52,134 nt of DNA. Source: Pseudomonadota bacterium. Lineage in GTDB: Bacteria > Pseudomonadota > Gammaproteobacteria > Burkholderiales > Thiobacillaceae. The notes below the pieces were generated by a model. It worked only from the letters and a program-made list of their open reading frames with translations, was not told where the DNA came from and made no database searches. A program made the position numbers and the translations under genes. Below, one piece after another: positions 1-9,267 of this stretch (positions are counted from its first letter, which is position 1; every line of letters starts with the position of its first letter). The stretch covers positions 1-52,134 of the forward strand of contig JAJXUA010000004.1 in the NCBI GenBank assembly GCA_021783275.1, given 5' to 3'.

Positions 1-1368
<1,368 letters not shown>

Positions 1369-1395
1369 GGCGGTGGCTGGCGCGGGAGACCGCGC

Positions 1396-1401
1396 ATTAT
1401 A
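1396..1401 (-). promoter_or_regulatory. Probable -10 box for metH
   Basis: The minus strand reads a perfect TATAAT here, about 28 bp before the metH ATG. The -35 is poor: GGAAGT lies at 17 bp spacing and TTGGGA at 20 bp. If used, the transcript has a leader of only about 20 nt, which leaves no room for a riboswitch. Confidence 0.45.
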
Positions 1402-1562
1402 TAAGGTATGCCGGGCGCACTTCCCAAGCCCGGTTTGGGGAATGACGCCAGGAGCCGGATTACGGCCGGAGGCTAGCCCCGTTAAGACAGGTGCTGCGCT
1501 TTATTTCCGTCCCCGTTTCGGGTGATAAGCTAGCGGCCTCATCGTGTTCGAGGCGTATCCGG

Positions 1563-1949
1563 ATGCATTCCCTGACCCCCCAGCAAGCGCAGGCGTATTT
1601 ACAGTCGCATCCCGAGGCCGTCTTTATCGATTGCCGTTCGGAGATTGAGTATCTGTTTGTCGGCCATCCGGTCGGCGCGATTCATATCGCCTGGCAGGAC
1701 GGGCCGGACTGGGATGTGAATCCGGATTTTCTCGGCCACGCGCGCAAGGTGTCGTCGGTCAATCGTCCGGTGGTGCTGATCTGCCGCTCAGGCCGACGTT
1801 CGGCTGAAGCGGGGCGCTATCTGGAAAAATACGGCTTCCCCGAAATCTACAATGTCGAGCACGGCTTTGAAGGCGACATGGACGAGGCGCGCCATCGCTG
1901 CACCCGAAACGGCTGGAAGTTTGATGGGTTGCCGTGGGAACAGACCTGA
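1563..1949 (+). CDS. Rhodanese-like domain protein
   Basis: Single-domain rhodanese (sulfurtransferase fold), 128 aa, predicted cytoplasmic with no signal peptide. The active-site loop is CRSGRRS with an intact catalytic cysteine; the preceding VLICRSG strand and the early FIDCRSEIEYLFVGH segment fit the family. I chose the ATG at 1563 (MHSLTPQQAQ), where family homology starts and a GAGGCG ribosome-binding site lies upstream; a longer reading from 1491 only adds an unlikely arginine/serine-rich tail. It stands alone between metH and an intergenic repeat, so its sulfur acceptor cannot be read from context. The basic active-site loop suggests a thiosulfate or persulfide donor, which is inference. 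Confidence 0.85.
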   Translation: MHSLTPQQAQAYLQSHPEAVFIDCRSEIEYLFVGHPVGAIHIAWQDGPDWDVNPDFLGHARKVSSVNRPVVLICRSGRRSAEAGRYLEKYGFPEIYNVEHGFEGDMDEARHRCTRNGWKFDGLPWEQT

Positions 1950-2010
1950 AGCTTTGAGCCCGCTGGGTTTTGCCCGTTGACGTTATGGAAGCGCCGAACA
2001 AGTCCCCTTC

Positions 2011-2128
2011 GGTTTCGCTCAGGACAGGCTTCGACAGGCTTCCTTCGACAGGCTCAGGACGAACGGCAAGTACTTGATTCCATTCGTGGTGAGCCCTTCG
2101 CTCCGCTCAGGAGAGCCTTGTCGAACCA
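2011..2128. repeat. Degenerate palindromic intergenic repeat (TTCGACAGGCTCAGG family)
   Basis: The stretch repeats TTCGACAGGCT twice in tandem (around 2030 and 2045), continues with CAGGACGAACGG, then carries ATTCGTGGTGAGCC and a late arm GAGCCTTGTCGAACCA. TTCGACAGGCTC on the left pairs with the reverse complement of GAGCCTTGTCGAA on the right, so it can fold back on itself. Shorter relatives of the same core lie at 3717-3745 and inside the restriction enzyme gene at 30220-30244. It carries no gene. Confidence 0.6.
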
Positions 2129-2188
2129 CAAAGCCAACCCACTTATTCAGCGTTTCCTTATGACGCAAACCGGCCTTACCCGCGTGTA

Positions 2189-3676
2189 TCAAACACCGCG
2201 CCGATATTGAATGGCCTCGGCAATATGCGCGGTGCTCAATGCCTCACTGCCTGCCAGATCGGCGATGGTGCGGGCGAGTTTGAGTACCCGATGGTAGGCG
2301 CGCGCGGAGAGATTCGGCCGCGCAATGGCCTGCTTGAGCAGCGTTTCGGCTGCGGGGTCGAGCGCGCACCAGCGGTCAATTTCCTGCGTGCCGAGCAGAG
2401 TGTTGGGTTTGCCCTGGCGCTGCATCTGGCGGTCGCGCGCGGCTTGCACGCGCGGGCGTATCGCGGCGCTGGATTCGCCACACCCGGCTTGAGTCAGTTC
2501 ATCCTGCGTCAGTGCAGGCACGCTGATCTGGATGTCGATGCGATCCAGCAGCGGGCCGGAAATACGCGCACGGTAACGGGCGATCTGGTCAGGGGTATCA
2601 CGGCACGCCTGCGTGGGATGACCGAGATAGCCACAGGGGCAGGGGTTCATCGCGGCAACCAGCTGAAAGCGCGCGGGAAAATCGGCCTGACGCGCGGCGC
2701 GCGAAATAGTGATGTGTCCGCTTTCCAGCGGTTCGCGCAGTACCTCCAGCACCTGCCGCGAATACTCCGGGAGTTCATCCAGAAACAGCACGCCGTGGTG
2801 CGCCAGTGAAATCTCGCCCGGGCGCGGGTTGCCGCCGCCGCCCACCAGGGCCACTGCTGATGCGGTGTGATGCGGGGCACGGAAGGGGCGGCGCTGCCAG
2901 TGCTCGAGCTTGAAATTGCCGTTGAGTGATTGCACCGCAGCAGCTTCGAGGGCTTCGGTCTCGTGCATGGCGGGCAAAATCCCCGGCAGCCGGGTGGCGA
3001 GCATGGACTTGCCGGTGCCCGGCGGTCCGGCCATCAACAGCGAATGGCCGCCTGCTGCGGCCACTTCCAGCGCGCGCCGCGCGGCGGTCTGACCTTTCAC
3101 GTCGGCAAAGTCGGGGTAATTCGGCGGGTCGGACGGCGCGCTGGCATCGGGCGTGGTCAACGTGCCCTGGCCGCTCAACCAGGCGCAGACCTCCAGCAAA
3201 TGCCCGGCACCCAGCGTCTCCACGCCGCTGGCGAGTGCGGCTTCGCGTGCCGAAACCAAGGGCAGAATCAACTGCCGCCCCGTGTCACGTGTGGCCAATG
3301 CCATGGCCAGTGCGCCGCGCACCGGACGCAGTTCGCCGGTTAGCGCCAGTTCACCCGCAAATTCGGCGCTCGCAAGCAGGGTGGCGGGGATTTGCCCGGA
3401 CGCGGCCAGAATGGCCAAAGCGATCGGCAAATCGAAGCGCCCGGACTCCTTGGGCAGATCGGCCGGGGCGAGGTTGACCGTAATGCGTCGCGCAGGGAAT
3501 TCGAAATGCGCATTCTGGATGGCTGCACGCACGCGATCGCGTGCTTCCTTGACTTCGGTTTCGGGCAAGCCCACCAGGGTGAACGCGGGCAAACCATTGG
3601 CCAGATGCGCTTCGACTATCACTTCGGGCGCATTCATGCCGGCGAGCGCCCGGCTCTTGACCACGGCGACGGCCAT
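2189..3676 (-). CDS. comM: YifB/ComM family Mg-chelatase-like AAA+ ATPase
   Basis: 495 aa, the usual length for the ComM/YifB family, whose characterised members are hexameric helicases that promote branch migration during integration of transforming DNA. The N-terminal ChlI-type domain (about 1-180) starts MAVAVVKSRALAGMNAPEV. The Mg-chelatase AAA+ core carries Walker A GPPGTGKS and Walker B VLFLDELPEY, followed by FRAPHHTAS and the MNPCPCGY region typical of the family. The C-terminal helical domain ends RAYHRVLKLARTIADL...ALSTAHIAEAIQYR. Downstream of ubiK on the same strand with an 88-bp gap. A role in natural transformation is family knowledge; no other competence gene is in the window. 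Confidence 0.93.
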   Translation of the reverse strand: MAVAVVKSRALAGMNAPEVIVEAHLANGLPAFTLVGLPETEVKEARDRVRAAIQNAHFEFPARRITVNLAPADLPKESGRFDLPIALAILAASGQIPATLLASAEFAGELALTGELRPVRGALAMALATRDTGRQLILPLVSAREAALASGVETLGAGHLLEVCAWLSGQGTLTTPDASAPSDPPNYPDFADVKGQTAARRALEVAAAGGHSLLMAGPPGTGKSMLATRLPGILPAMHETEALEAAAVQSLNGNFKLEHWQRRPFRAPHHTASAVALVGGGGNPRPGEISLAHHGVLFLDELPEYSRQVLEVLREPLESGHITISRAARQADFPARFQLVAAMNPCPCGYLGHPTQACRDTPDQIARYRARISGPLLDRIDIQISVPALTQDELTQAGCGESSAAIRPRVQAARDRQMQRQGKPNTLLGTQEIDRWCALDPAAETLLKQAIARPNLSARAYHRVLKLARTIADLAGSEALSTAHIAEAIQYRRGV

Positions 3677-3716
3677 TATTTAATGCGGTTTCCGGAAATC
3701 ATCATGGGCCCCATTA

Positions 3717-3745
3717 CGTTCGACAGGTTCATGATCGGAGCGAAC
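3717..3745. repeat. Degenerate copy of the TTCGACAGG...GAACGG repeat
   Basis: Between comM and ubiK the sequence TTCGACAGGTTCATGATC leads into GGAGCGAACGG. It matches the TTCGACAGGCTCAGGACGAACGG unit seen near 2045, with a few extra and changed bases. Confidence 0.4.
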
Positions 3746-3764
3746 GGCGGGTGCACCGAAAACC

Positions 3765-4025
3765 TCAATCTCCGGTGCGTGTTTTTTCCAGCGCGGCCAG
3801 TCGTGTTTCCAGCAGCGCGAGTTTTTCCCGTGTGCGCGACAGCACTTCGGTCTGGATATCAAATTCTTCCCGGCTCACCATGTCCAGCTTGCCGAGCATG
3901 GCAACCAGCCCGGCGCGGAGATTCGATTCGAATTCCCCTGCAGGCGATTGCCTGAGGGCATCACGCAGTTTGTTGACGTTATCCGTGATGAATGCAGCGT
4001 CAGGAAAGAGAGAGGCAGGCTTCAT
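3765..4025 (-). CDS. ubiK: UbiK family ubiquinone biosynthesis accessory factor (BMFP/YqiC)
   Basis: 86-aa protein starting MKPASLFPDAAF. It has the family's two-part shape: an amphipathic N-terminal region (about 1-45, including GEFESNLRAGLVAML) and a C-terminal coiled coil (about 50-84, MVSREEFDIQTEVLSRT...). In E. coli UbiK binds UbiJ and membranes and assists the aerobic ubiquinone hydroxylation complex. The start at 4025 is supported by a GGAG ribosome-binding site six bases upstream and by normal family length; the longer frame to 4235 reads through the neighbouring promoter region. It is divergent from torF, with the whole torF control region between them. Confidence 0.9.
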   Translation of the reverse strand: MKPASLFPDAAFITDNVNKLRDALRQSPAGEFESNLRAGLVAMLGKLDMVSREEFDIQTEVLSRTREKLALLETRLAALEKTRTGD

Positions 4026-4088
4026 ATAGGGCTCCAGAGCAGTAGATGAAGTGTAACAACAGCTGTTGCGTGCTTGCCCATTTTTGTC

Positions 4089-4103
4089 GCACAAAGAACG
4101 TGC
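4089..4103 (+). promoter_or_regulatory. NtrC-type enhancer site 1 (distal)
   Basis: GCAC-N7-GTGC dyad (GCACAAAGAACGTGC), matching the NtrC half-site spacing. Its centre is 31 bp, three helical turns, from site 2, as in classical paired NtrC enhancers, and roughly 125 bp upstream of the predicted sigma-54 transcription start. Confidence 0.7.
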
Positions 4104-4119
4104 ATTGCGGTTTTGTTTC

Positions 4120-4134
4120 GCACTGTGAGGGTGC
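4120..4134 (+). promoter_or_regulatory. NtrC-type enhancer site 2 (proximal)
   Basis: GCAC-N7-GTGC dyad (GCACTGTGAGGGTGC). It fits GCACY-N5-RGTGC exactly and lies about 95 bp upstream of the predicted start, a normal enhancer distance. Confidence 0.72.
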
Positions 4135-4166
4135 AGAAACGCCTGGTATACATCATGGTTTAAATA

Positions 4167-4179
4167 CAACTTGTTGATA
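4167..4179 (-). promoter_or_regulatory. Candidate IHF site between enhancers and sigma-54 promoter
   Basis: The minus strand reads TATCAACAAGTTG, a full match to WATCAANNNNTTR. It lies in an AT-rich stretch between the NtrC dyads and the -24/-12 element, where IHF bends DNA at sigma-54 promoters. Confidence 0.6.
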
Positions 4180-4196
4180 ATAAACAACAAATAAAC

Positions 4197-4212
4197 TGGT
4201 ATGGCTTGTGCT
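4197..4212 (+). promoter_or_regulatory. Sigma-54 (-24/-12) promoter of torF-glnK-amtB
   Basis: TGGTATGGCTTGTGCT has the invariant GG and GC exactly 10 bases apart and fits TGGYAYG-N4-TTGCW except G for the first T of TTGC. Predicted transcription start is near 4223, giving a leader of about 37 nt before the torF ATG. Confidence 0.7.
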
Positions 4213-4259
4213 AAGCTGGGGATGCAATTTTGCACTCTTCAACGTCGGAGAATACAAGC

Positions 4260-4967
4260 ATGAATAAAATCGTATCTGCACTGGTCCTGGCTGGCATGGT
4301 AAGCGCGCCTGGCGTGGTGATGGCTGAAGAAACCAGCCCGCATACCGTCACTGGCAACCTGAGTTTTGTGACGGACTACCGTTACCGTGGCGTTTCGCAA
4401 ACTGATGAGGGTATGGCGATCCAGGGCGGCTTTGATTATGCGCATTCCAGCGGATTTTACCTGGGCACGTGGGCGTCGAATGTGGAAGCTTCTTTCCTGA
4501 ATGGCGCAAACATCGAGATGGACTTTTACGGCGGCTATGCCTTCAACCTCGGTGACGTAGCGGTTAACGTGGGCGGCCTCTATTACGCTTATCCCGGTCA
4601 GGTGGGTGGTCCGGGCACTGTCGATATTGATACTTTTGAACTCTATGCTGGTGCAACCTGGAAATGGCTGAACGTGAAGTATTCACATGCCACTACAGAT
4701 TTCTTCGGTATTCCGGATTCCGATGGATCCTATTACCTCGAGACGAATGTCAGTGTGCCCCTGCCCATGGATATCAGCCTGGCCTTGCATTATGGCTATC
4801 AGAAAGTTGAAGGTGTTGTAGGTGATGACGACATCGGCGACTGGAAAATCGGCTTGAGCAAGAGCATTCTCGGCTTCAACATGGGGCTGGCATATGTAGA
4901 TACCGATGTGGACAACATTGATCTGGCAGACGACACCGTCGTGTTTTCCGTCGGCAAAACGTTCTAA
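4260..4967 (+). CDS. torF: TorF family putative porin (TIGR02001-like outer-membrane protein)
   Basis: 235-aa predicted outer-membrane beta-barrel. A signal peptide (MNKIVSALVLAGMVSAPGVVMA, residues 1-22) is followed by the family hallmark SFVTDYRYRGVSQTDEG and alternating amphipathic strands. The chain ends in phenylalanine (VFSVGKTF), the usual BAM recognition signal. I use the ATG at 4260, which has GGAG upstream and begins the signal peptide; an in-frame start at 4230 would add ten polar residues ahead of it. It leads the torF-glnK-amtB unit 64 bp before glnK. No function is established for the family; its place under nitrogen control suggests passage of ammonium, methylammonium or small nitrogen compounds across the outer membrane, which is inference. 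Confidence 0.87.
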   Translation: MNKIVSALVLAGMVSAPGVVMAEETSPHTVTGNLSFVTDYRYRGVSQTDEGMAIQGGFDYAHSSGFYLGTWASNVEASFLNGANIEMDFYGGYAFNLGDVAVNVGGLYYAYPGQVGGPGTVDIDTFELYAGATWKWLNVKYSHATTDFFGIPDSDGSYYLETNVSVPLPMDISLALHYGYQKVEGVVGDDDIGDWKIGLSKSILGFNMGLAYVDTDVDNIDLADDTVVFSVGKTF

Positions 4968-4983
4968 ATCTGCATCTGGATGA

Positions 4984-5370
<387 letters not shown>

Positions 5371-5381
5371 GGAGTACACCT

Positions 5382-6872
5382 ATGAAAAAGTTATTCGCTT
5401 CATTGGGCTTGATGCTGGCCCTGTTGTCTCCCGGCATGACGCTGGCGCAGGAAGCTGTTGCGCCTGTGGAAGAGGCGGTGGTGGTTGAAACGACCGAAGC
5501 CGTTGCGCCCGAAGCGCCCATGGTGGAAGAGGCTGCCCCGGCAGCCGAAGAAGCCGCGCCTGCCGAGGAAGCTGCAGCGCCCGTACCCGACAAGGGTGAT
5601 GTCACGTGGATGCTGGTCGCGACCATGGTGGTGGTTCTGATGACGATTCCAGGACTGGCGCTGTTTTATGGCGGTCTGGTGCGCAGCAAGAACATGCTTT
5701 CGGTGCTGACCCAGGTGTTTGCGGTGTTCTGCCTGATCGGCATTCTGTGGGTGATCTATGGCTACAGCCTGGCGTTCACCGACGGGGGCGGGCTCAACAG
5801 CTACATCGGCGGACTCTCGAAGATGTTCCTGGCAGGCGTGGATACCAGTGTCCCGGTGGAAACCTTCTCCAAGGGCGTCGTCATACCCGAGATGCTGTTC
5901 ATGGTGTTCCAGCTGACCTTTGCTGCGATTACCACGGCGCTGATTGTGGGCGGCCTGGCCGAACGCGTGAAGTTTTCGGCACTGCTGGTGTTCTCCGCGC
6001 TGTGGTTCACCTTCTCGTACCTGCCGATGGCGCACATGGTGTGGTTCTGGGGTGGTCCGTCGGCTGCCTCCGGGCCCGCAGGCTTCCTGTTTGCCAAGGG
6101 CGCACTCGACTTCGCAGGCGGTACCGTGGTGCACATCAATGCCGGTATGGCTGCGTTGATGGGCGCGATCGTGCTCGGCAAGCGGATTGGCTACGGCAAG
6201 GAAGCGATGGCGCCGCACAACCTGACCTTCACCATGATCGGTGCCGGCCTGCTGTGGTTCGGCTGGTTTGGCTTTAACGCCGGTTCCAACCTCGAAGCCA
6301 ACGGTACCACCGTGCTAGCCCTGCTGAACACCGTTCTGGCTCCCGCTGCCGCTGCACTGTCCTGGATGTTCGTCGAGTGGATGATCCGTGGCAAGCCGTC
6401 AATGCTGGGTGCTGCCTCGGGTGCCGTATCGGGTCTGGTGGCGATTACGCCCGCGGCTGGCTTCTCCGGCCCCATGGGTGCCATCGTCCTCGGCGCGGTT
6501 GCGGGGGTGGTCTGTCTGTGGGGTGTGACCGGCCTGAAGAAGGCGCTGGGTTACGACGATTCACTGGATGTGTTCGGCGTGCACGGTATCGGCGGCATCA
6601 TCGGGGCCATAGGCACCGGCATCGTCGCCAATCCTGCCCTGGGTGGTTCGGGTGTCTACGACTACGCAGTCGATGCTGTGGCCGAATTCAACGCCACGGG
6701 GCAAATCATCAGCCAGCTGTGGGGTGTCGGTACCGTGATCGTGTGGTCGGGCGTGGTGAGCTTCGTGCTCTTCAAGCTGGTCGATCTGACCATGGGACTG
6801 CGCGTGCCGGAAGAACAGGAACGCGAAGGTCTGGATACCGCAAGTCACGGCGAGCGGGCTTATACACAGTAA
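5382..6872 (+). CDS. amtB: Ammonium transporter AmtB
   Basis: 496-aa Amt/Rh channel of the inner membrane; passes ammonium and, in known members, methylammonium. A signal peptide (about 1-22) precedes an unusual periplasmic segment rich in Glu, Ala, Pro and Val (about 24-70), then 11 membrane helices starting at VTWMLVATMVVV. The pore twin histidines are H251 (GGTVVHINAG) and H401 (VFGVHGIGG), and the gate region AHMVWFWGG is intact. The acidic N-terminal extension is longer than in E. coli AmtB. Third gene of the sigma-54 unit, ended by a strong terminator; it converges with the N-methylglutamate operon whose substrate, methylamine, this channel could import. Confidence 0.96.
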   Translation: MKKLFASLGLMLALLSPGMTLAQEAVAPVEEAVVVETTEAVAPEAPMVEEAAPAAEEAAPAEEAAAPVPDKGDVTWMLVATMVVVLMTIPGLALFYGGLVRSKNMLSVLTQVFAVFCLIGILWVIYGYSLAFTDGGGLNSYIGGLSKMFLAGVDTSVPVETFSKGVVIPEMLFMVFQLTFAAITTALIVGGLAERVKFSALLVFSALWFTFSYLPMAHMVWFWGGPSAASGPAGFLFAKGALDFAGGTVVHINAGMAALMGAIVLGKRIGYGKEAMAPHNLTFTMIGAGLLWFGWFGFNAGSNLEANGTTVLALLNTVLAPAAAALSWMFVEWMIRGKPSMLGAASGAVSGLVAITPAAGFSGPMGAIVLGAVAGVVCLWGVTGLKKALGYDDSLDVFGVHGIGGIIGAIGTGIVANPALGGSGVYDYAVDAVAEFNATGQIISQLWGVGTVIVWSGVVSFVLFKLVDLTMGLRVPEEQEREGLDTASHGERAYTQ

Positions 6873-6894
6873 ACGTAGTCTTCTCCTAAGACTG

Positions 6895-6922
6895 GGGGCG
6901 CTCTGCAGAGCGCCCCTTTTTT
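6895..6922 (+). terminator. Intrinsic terminator after amtB
   Basis: A perfect 11-bp hairpin, GGGGCGCTCTG followed directly by CAGAGCGCCCC, then six T residues; 22 bp beyond the amtB stop. Confidence 0.92.
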
Positions 6923-7223
6923 ATGGGGTATGGGGATTGGCTGCCGTCACGCGTTGACGGTACCAATGTGAAGCCCTTGGTTTTTGGGTATGTCCTGGAG
7001 GTGAAAACGCACACGCGAGAAGTGTCGTGCGTGTCTGTATTGAGGGCAGGCTTTAATGCAGAACGCCGGGCGCGCGCAGCTGTGGCGTGGCATCTGGCGG
7101 CTGGTCGTCCCAGATTCATCCGGTTGGTGGCGCTAGCAGGTGGTCAGGGCCATTACAGTCTCGGGTCGACTTGAGGCGGTGGCTTGAAATGCAGGAATCG
7201 GCTCCATGCCGAGCTCGCCTGGT
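6923..7223. other. Intergenic region between amtB terminator and mgsC stop
   Basis: About 300 bp between two convergent genes. It holds only short frames without family features. A weak dyad ACGCAC...GTGCGT lies around 7007-7033; no convincing terminator for the mgs operon and no RNA gene was seen. Confidence 0.5.
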
Positions 7224-8585
7224 TCAACGTACAGTTTTGCCTGGAATCCAGTCTGTTCCGGCCAGCGGCACCCGTGCCATGGCCGCGGCTTCCACCGTCA
7301 GGGCAACCAGATCCTCGGGTTCGAGATGATGGACGTTCTGTTTGCCGCAGGCCCGCGCCAGCGTGGTCAATTCCATCGTCAATGTTTTCAGGTAATTTTT
7401 CAAATGGTGTGCGCCCATTTCTGGATCAAGGCGCAGCGCCAGTTCGGGATCCTGGGTGGTGATGCCAACCGGGCAGCGTCCGGTATGACAATGGTGGCAG
7501 GCACCGGGCTGGGTGCCGAGGGCAGCGTAATCGGCACGGGCGTCATGTGCCATGCCCTGCATGAAATACTGGTCGTGGTTGCAGCCCAGCGCGATCAGTA
7601 CCCCCTGGCCGATCGAGACGGCATCGGCCCCCATGGCCAGCGCCTTGGCGACATCCGGCCCACTGCGGATGCCGCCTGAGACGATCAGTTGCACCGTGCC
7701 TTTCATGTTCAGATCTTCGAGGGCATCGACCGCCTGCCGCACGGCAGCCAGCGTGGGGATCCCGACGTGTTCGATGAAGCAGGTCTGGGTGGCGGCGGTG
7801 CCCCCCTGCATGCCGTCCACCACAATCACATCGGCACCGGAATGCACGGCAAGCTTGACGTCATTGAACGTGCGGGTTGCGCCGACCTTGACGTAAACCG
7901 GTTTTTCCCAATCGGTGAGCTCGCGCAATTCCTGTATTTTGATCGCCAGATCGTCCGGCCCGGTCCAGTCGGGATGGCGACACGCTGAGCGCTGATCAAT
8001 GCCGGCGGGAAGTGTGCGCATCTGCGCGACCCGTGCTGACACCTTTTGCCCCAGCAGCATGCCGCCGCCCCCCGGTTTTGCACCCTGGCCGATCACCATT
8101 TCGATGGCATCGGCACGGCGCACGTCGTTGGGATTGAAACCATAACGCGAAGGCAGGCACTGATAGATCAGTGTCTTGGAGGATTGCCGCTCTTCCTCGG
8201 TCATCCCGCCATCGCCGGTAGTAGTCGAGGTTCCCACTTCAGTCGCGGCACGTCCGAGTGCTTCTTTCACCTGCGCGGACAGCGAGCCGAAACTCATCCC
8301 TGCGATGGTGATCGGGATATCGAGTTCGATGGGTTTCTTTGCAAAGCGGGTGCCCAGCACGGTTTTGGTCGAACACTTTTCGCGGTAGCCCTCAAGTGGA
8401 TAGCGCGACAGGGAGGCACCGAGAAATACCAGGTCGTCGAACCCGGGCAGGGCGCGCTTGGCCCCCATGCCGCGGATTTCGTACAGGCCGTGCGCCGCAG
8501 CGTGGCGGATGTAGTCCAGGGTCTTGCGGTCGTACGCAAACGAGGTTTCGCTGGAAACAGGCGGCGGGGTGTTTTTGAGGGTCAT
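7224..8585 (-). CDS. mgsC: N-methylglutamate synthase subunit C (glutamate-synthase-like FMN protein)
   Basis: 453-aa protein of the FMN-binding domain family of glutamate synthase (GlxD type). It has the conserved barrel blocks ITIAGMSFGSLS, VKVGATRTFNDV, IVVDGMQGGTAATQ and SGGIRSGPDVAKALAMGAD, plus the cysteine cluster CHHCHTGRCPVG for an iron-sulfur centre. With MgsA and MgsB it makes N-methylglutamate from gamma-glutamylmethylamide and 2-oxoglutarate. Start taken at 8585 (MTLKNTPPPV), one base after the mgsB stop; the frame to 8672 only overlaps mgsB. Last gene of the eight-gene operon. On its own it could be called a glutamate-synthase large-subunit homologue; gmaS and the sarcosine-oxidase-like genes beside it decide the role. 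Confidence 0.9.
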   Translation of the reverse strand: MTLKNTPPPVSSETSFAYDRKTLDYIRHAAAHGLYEIRGMGAKRALPGFDDLVFLGASLSRYPLEGYREKCSTKTVLGTRFAKKPIELDIPITIAGMSFGSLSAQVKEALGRAATEVGTSTTTGDGGMTEEERQSSKTLIYQCLPSRYGFNPNDVRRADAIEMVIGQGAKPGGGGMLLGQKVSARVAQMRTLPAGIDQRSACRHPDWTGPDDLAIKIQELRELTDWEKPVYVKVGATRTFNDVKLAVHSGADVIVVDGMQGGTAATQTCFIEHVGIPTLAAVRQAVDALEDLNMKGTVQLIVSGGIRSGPDVAKALAMGADAVSIGQGVLIALGCNHDQYFMQGMAHDARADYAALGTQPGACHHCHTGRCPVGITTQDPELALRLDPEMGAHHLKNYLKTLTMELTTLARACGKQNVHHLEPEDLVALTVEAAAMARVPLAGTDWIPGKTVR

Positions 8586-8586
8586 G

Positions 8587-9267
8587 TCAGTACTCCTGAT
8601 CAGCGTCGGCGTTCCAGTGATAGAGCTGTCGGGCGGATGCCACGCGCTTGAATGCGCGCGGATCGTGCGCAAGTCCGGCAGCGGTCAGCAGGGTTTGCAC
8701 TGCATCCAGATCCGCTTCCTGCATCGGTTCGATCTGCGCATCTGCGCCCAGGGACTTGATCGTGCCCTGCACATACAGCACCGCCTCATACAGCGAGTCG
8801 CCGAGTGCATCCCCCGTGTTACCGCAAATCACCATGCGCCCGGCCTGCGCCATGAATGCCGCGAAGCTGCCGACCGAGCCGCCGATGACAATGTCACCGC
8901 CTTTCAGGGAAATGCCGCAGCGCAACCCGGCGTCGCCGTCTATCACCAGCAGGCCACCCTGCATCGAGGCCCCGGCACTGTTGGAGGCAAAGCCTTTAAC
9001 GTGGACACGGCCGGACATCATGTTTTCGGCGACACCGGTGCCAGCGCTGCCCTGTATCGTGATCGATCCGGTCTGGTTCATGCCGCCCGCGTAATAGCCT
9101 GCGTGACCCTGTACCTCCACATGGATTGCGCAGTCAATGCCGACAGCCAGGTTGTGCGCGCCGTCGGGATGCGTCACCACAACCTGGCCTACCGTGCCTG
9201 ATTTCGCATCGTGGTGAAGAAACTGGTTCAGCGTGCGTACCGGGACCTGCGCGAGATCGAAACTCAT
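8587..9267 (-). CDS. mgsB: N-methylglutamate synthase subunit B (GXGXG domain)
   Basis: 226-aa protein made almost entirely of the glutamate-synthase C-terminal (GXGXG) beta-helix: repeated glycine-rich turns such as GYYAGGMNQ, IQGSAGTGVAENMMSG, KGFASNSAGASMQGG and GGDIVIGGSVGSF. In full-length GOGAT this domain organises the ammonia channel between glutaminase and synthase sites; here it is a separate subunit. Start at 9267 (MSFDLAQVPVR) overlaps the mgsA stop by four bases (ATGA), stronger than the alternative ATG at 9276. Followed one base later by mgsC. Confidence 0.9.
   Translation of the reverse strand: MSFDLAQVPVRTLNQFLHHDAKSGTVGQVVVTHPDGAHNLAVGIDCAIHVEVQGHAGYYAGGMNQTGSITIQGSAGTGVAENMMSGRVHVKGFASNSAGASMQGGLLVIDGDAGLRCGISLKGGDIVIGGSVGSFAAFMAQAGRMVICGNTGDALGDSLYEAVLYVQGTIKSLGADAQIEPMQEADLDAVQTLLTAAGLAHDPRAFKRVASARQLYHWNADADQEY

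Noticed and set aside
1369-1562. Possible SAM, SAH or cobalamin riboswitch upstream of metH
   Set aside because: The TATAAT -10 lies about 28 bp from the start, leaving a very short leader, and none of the conserved motifs of these riboswitches could be found.
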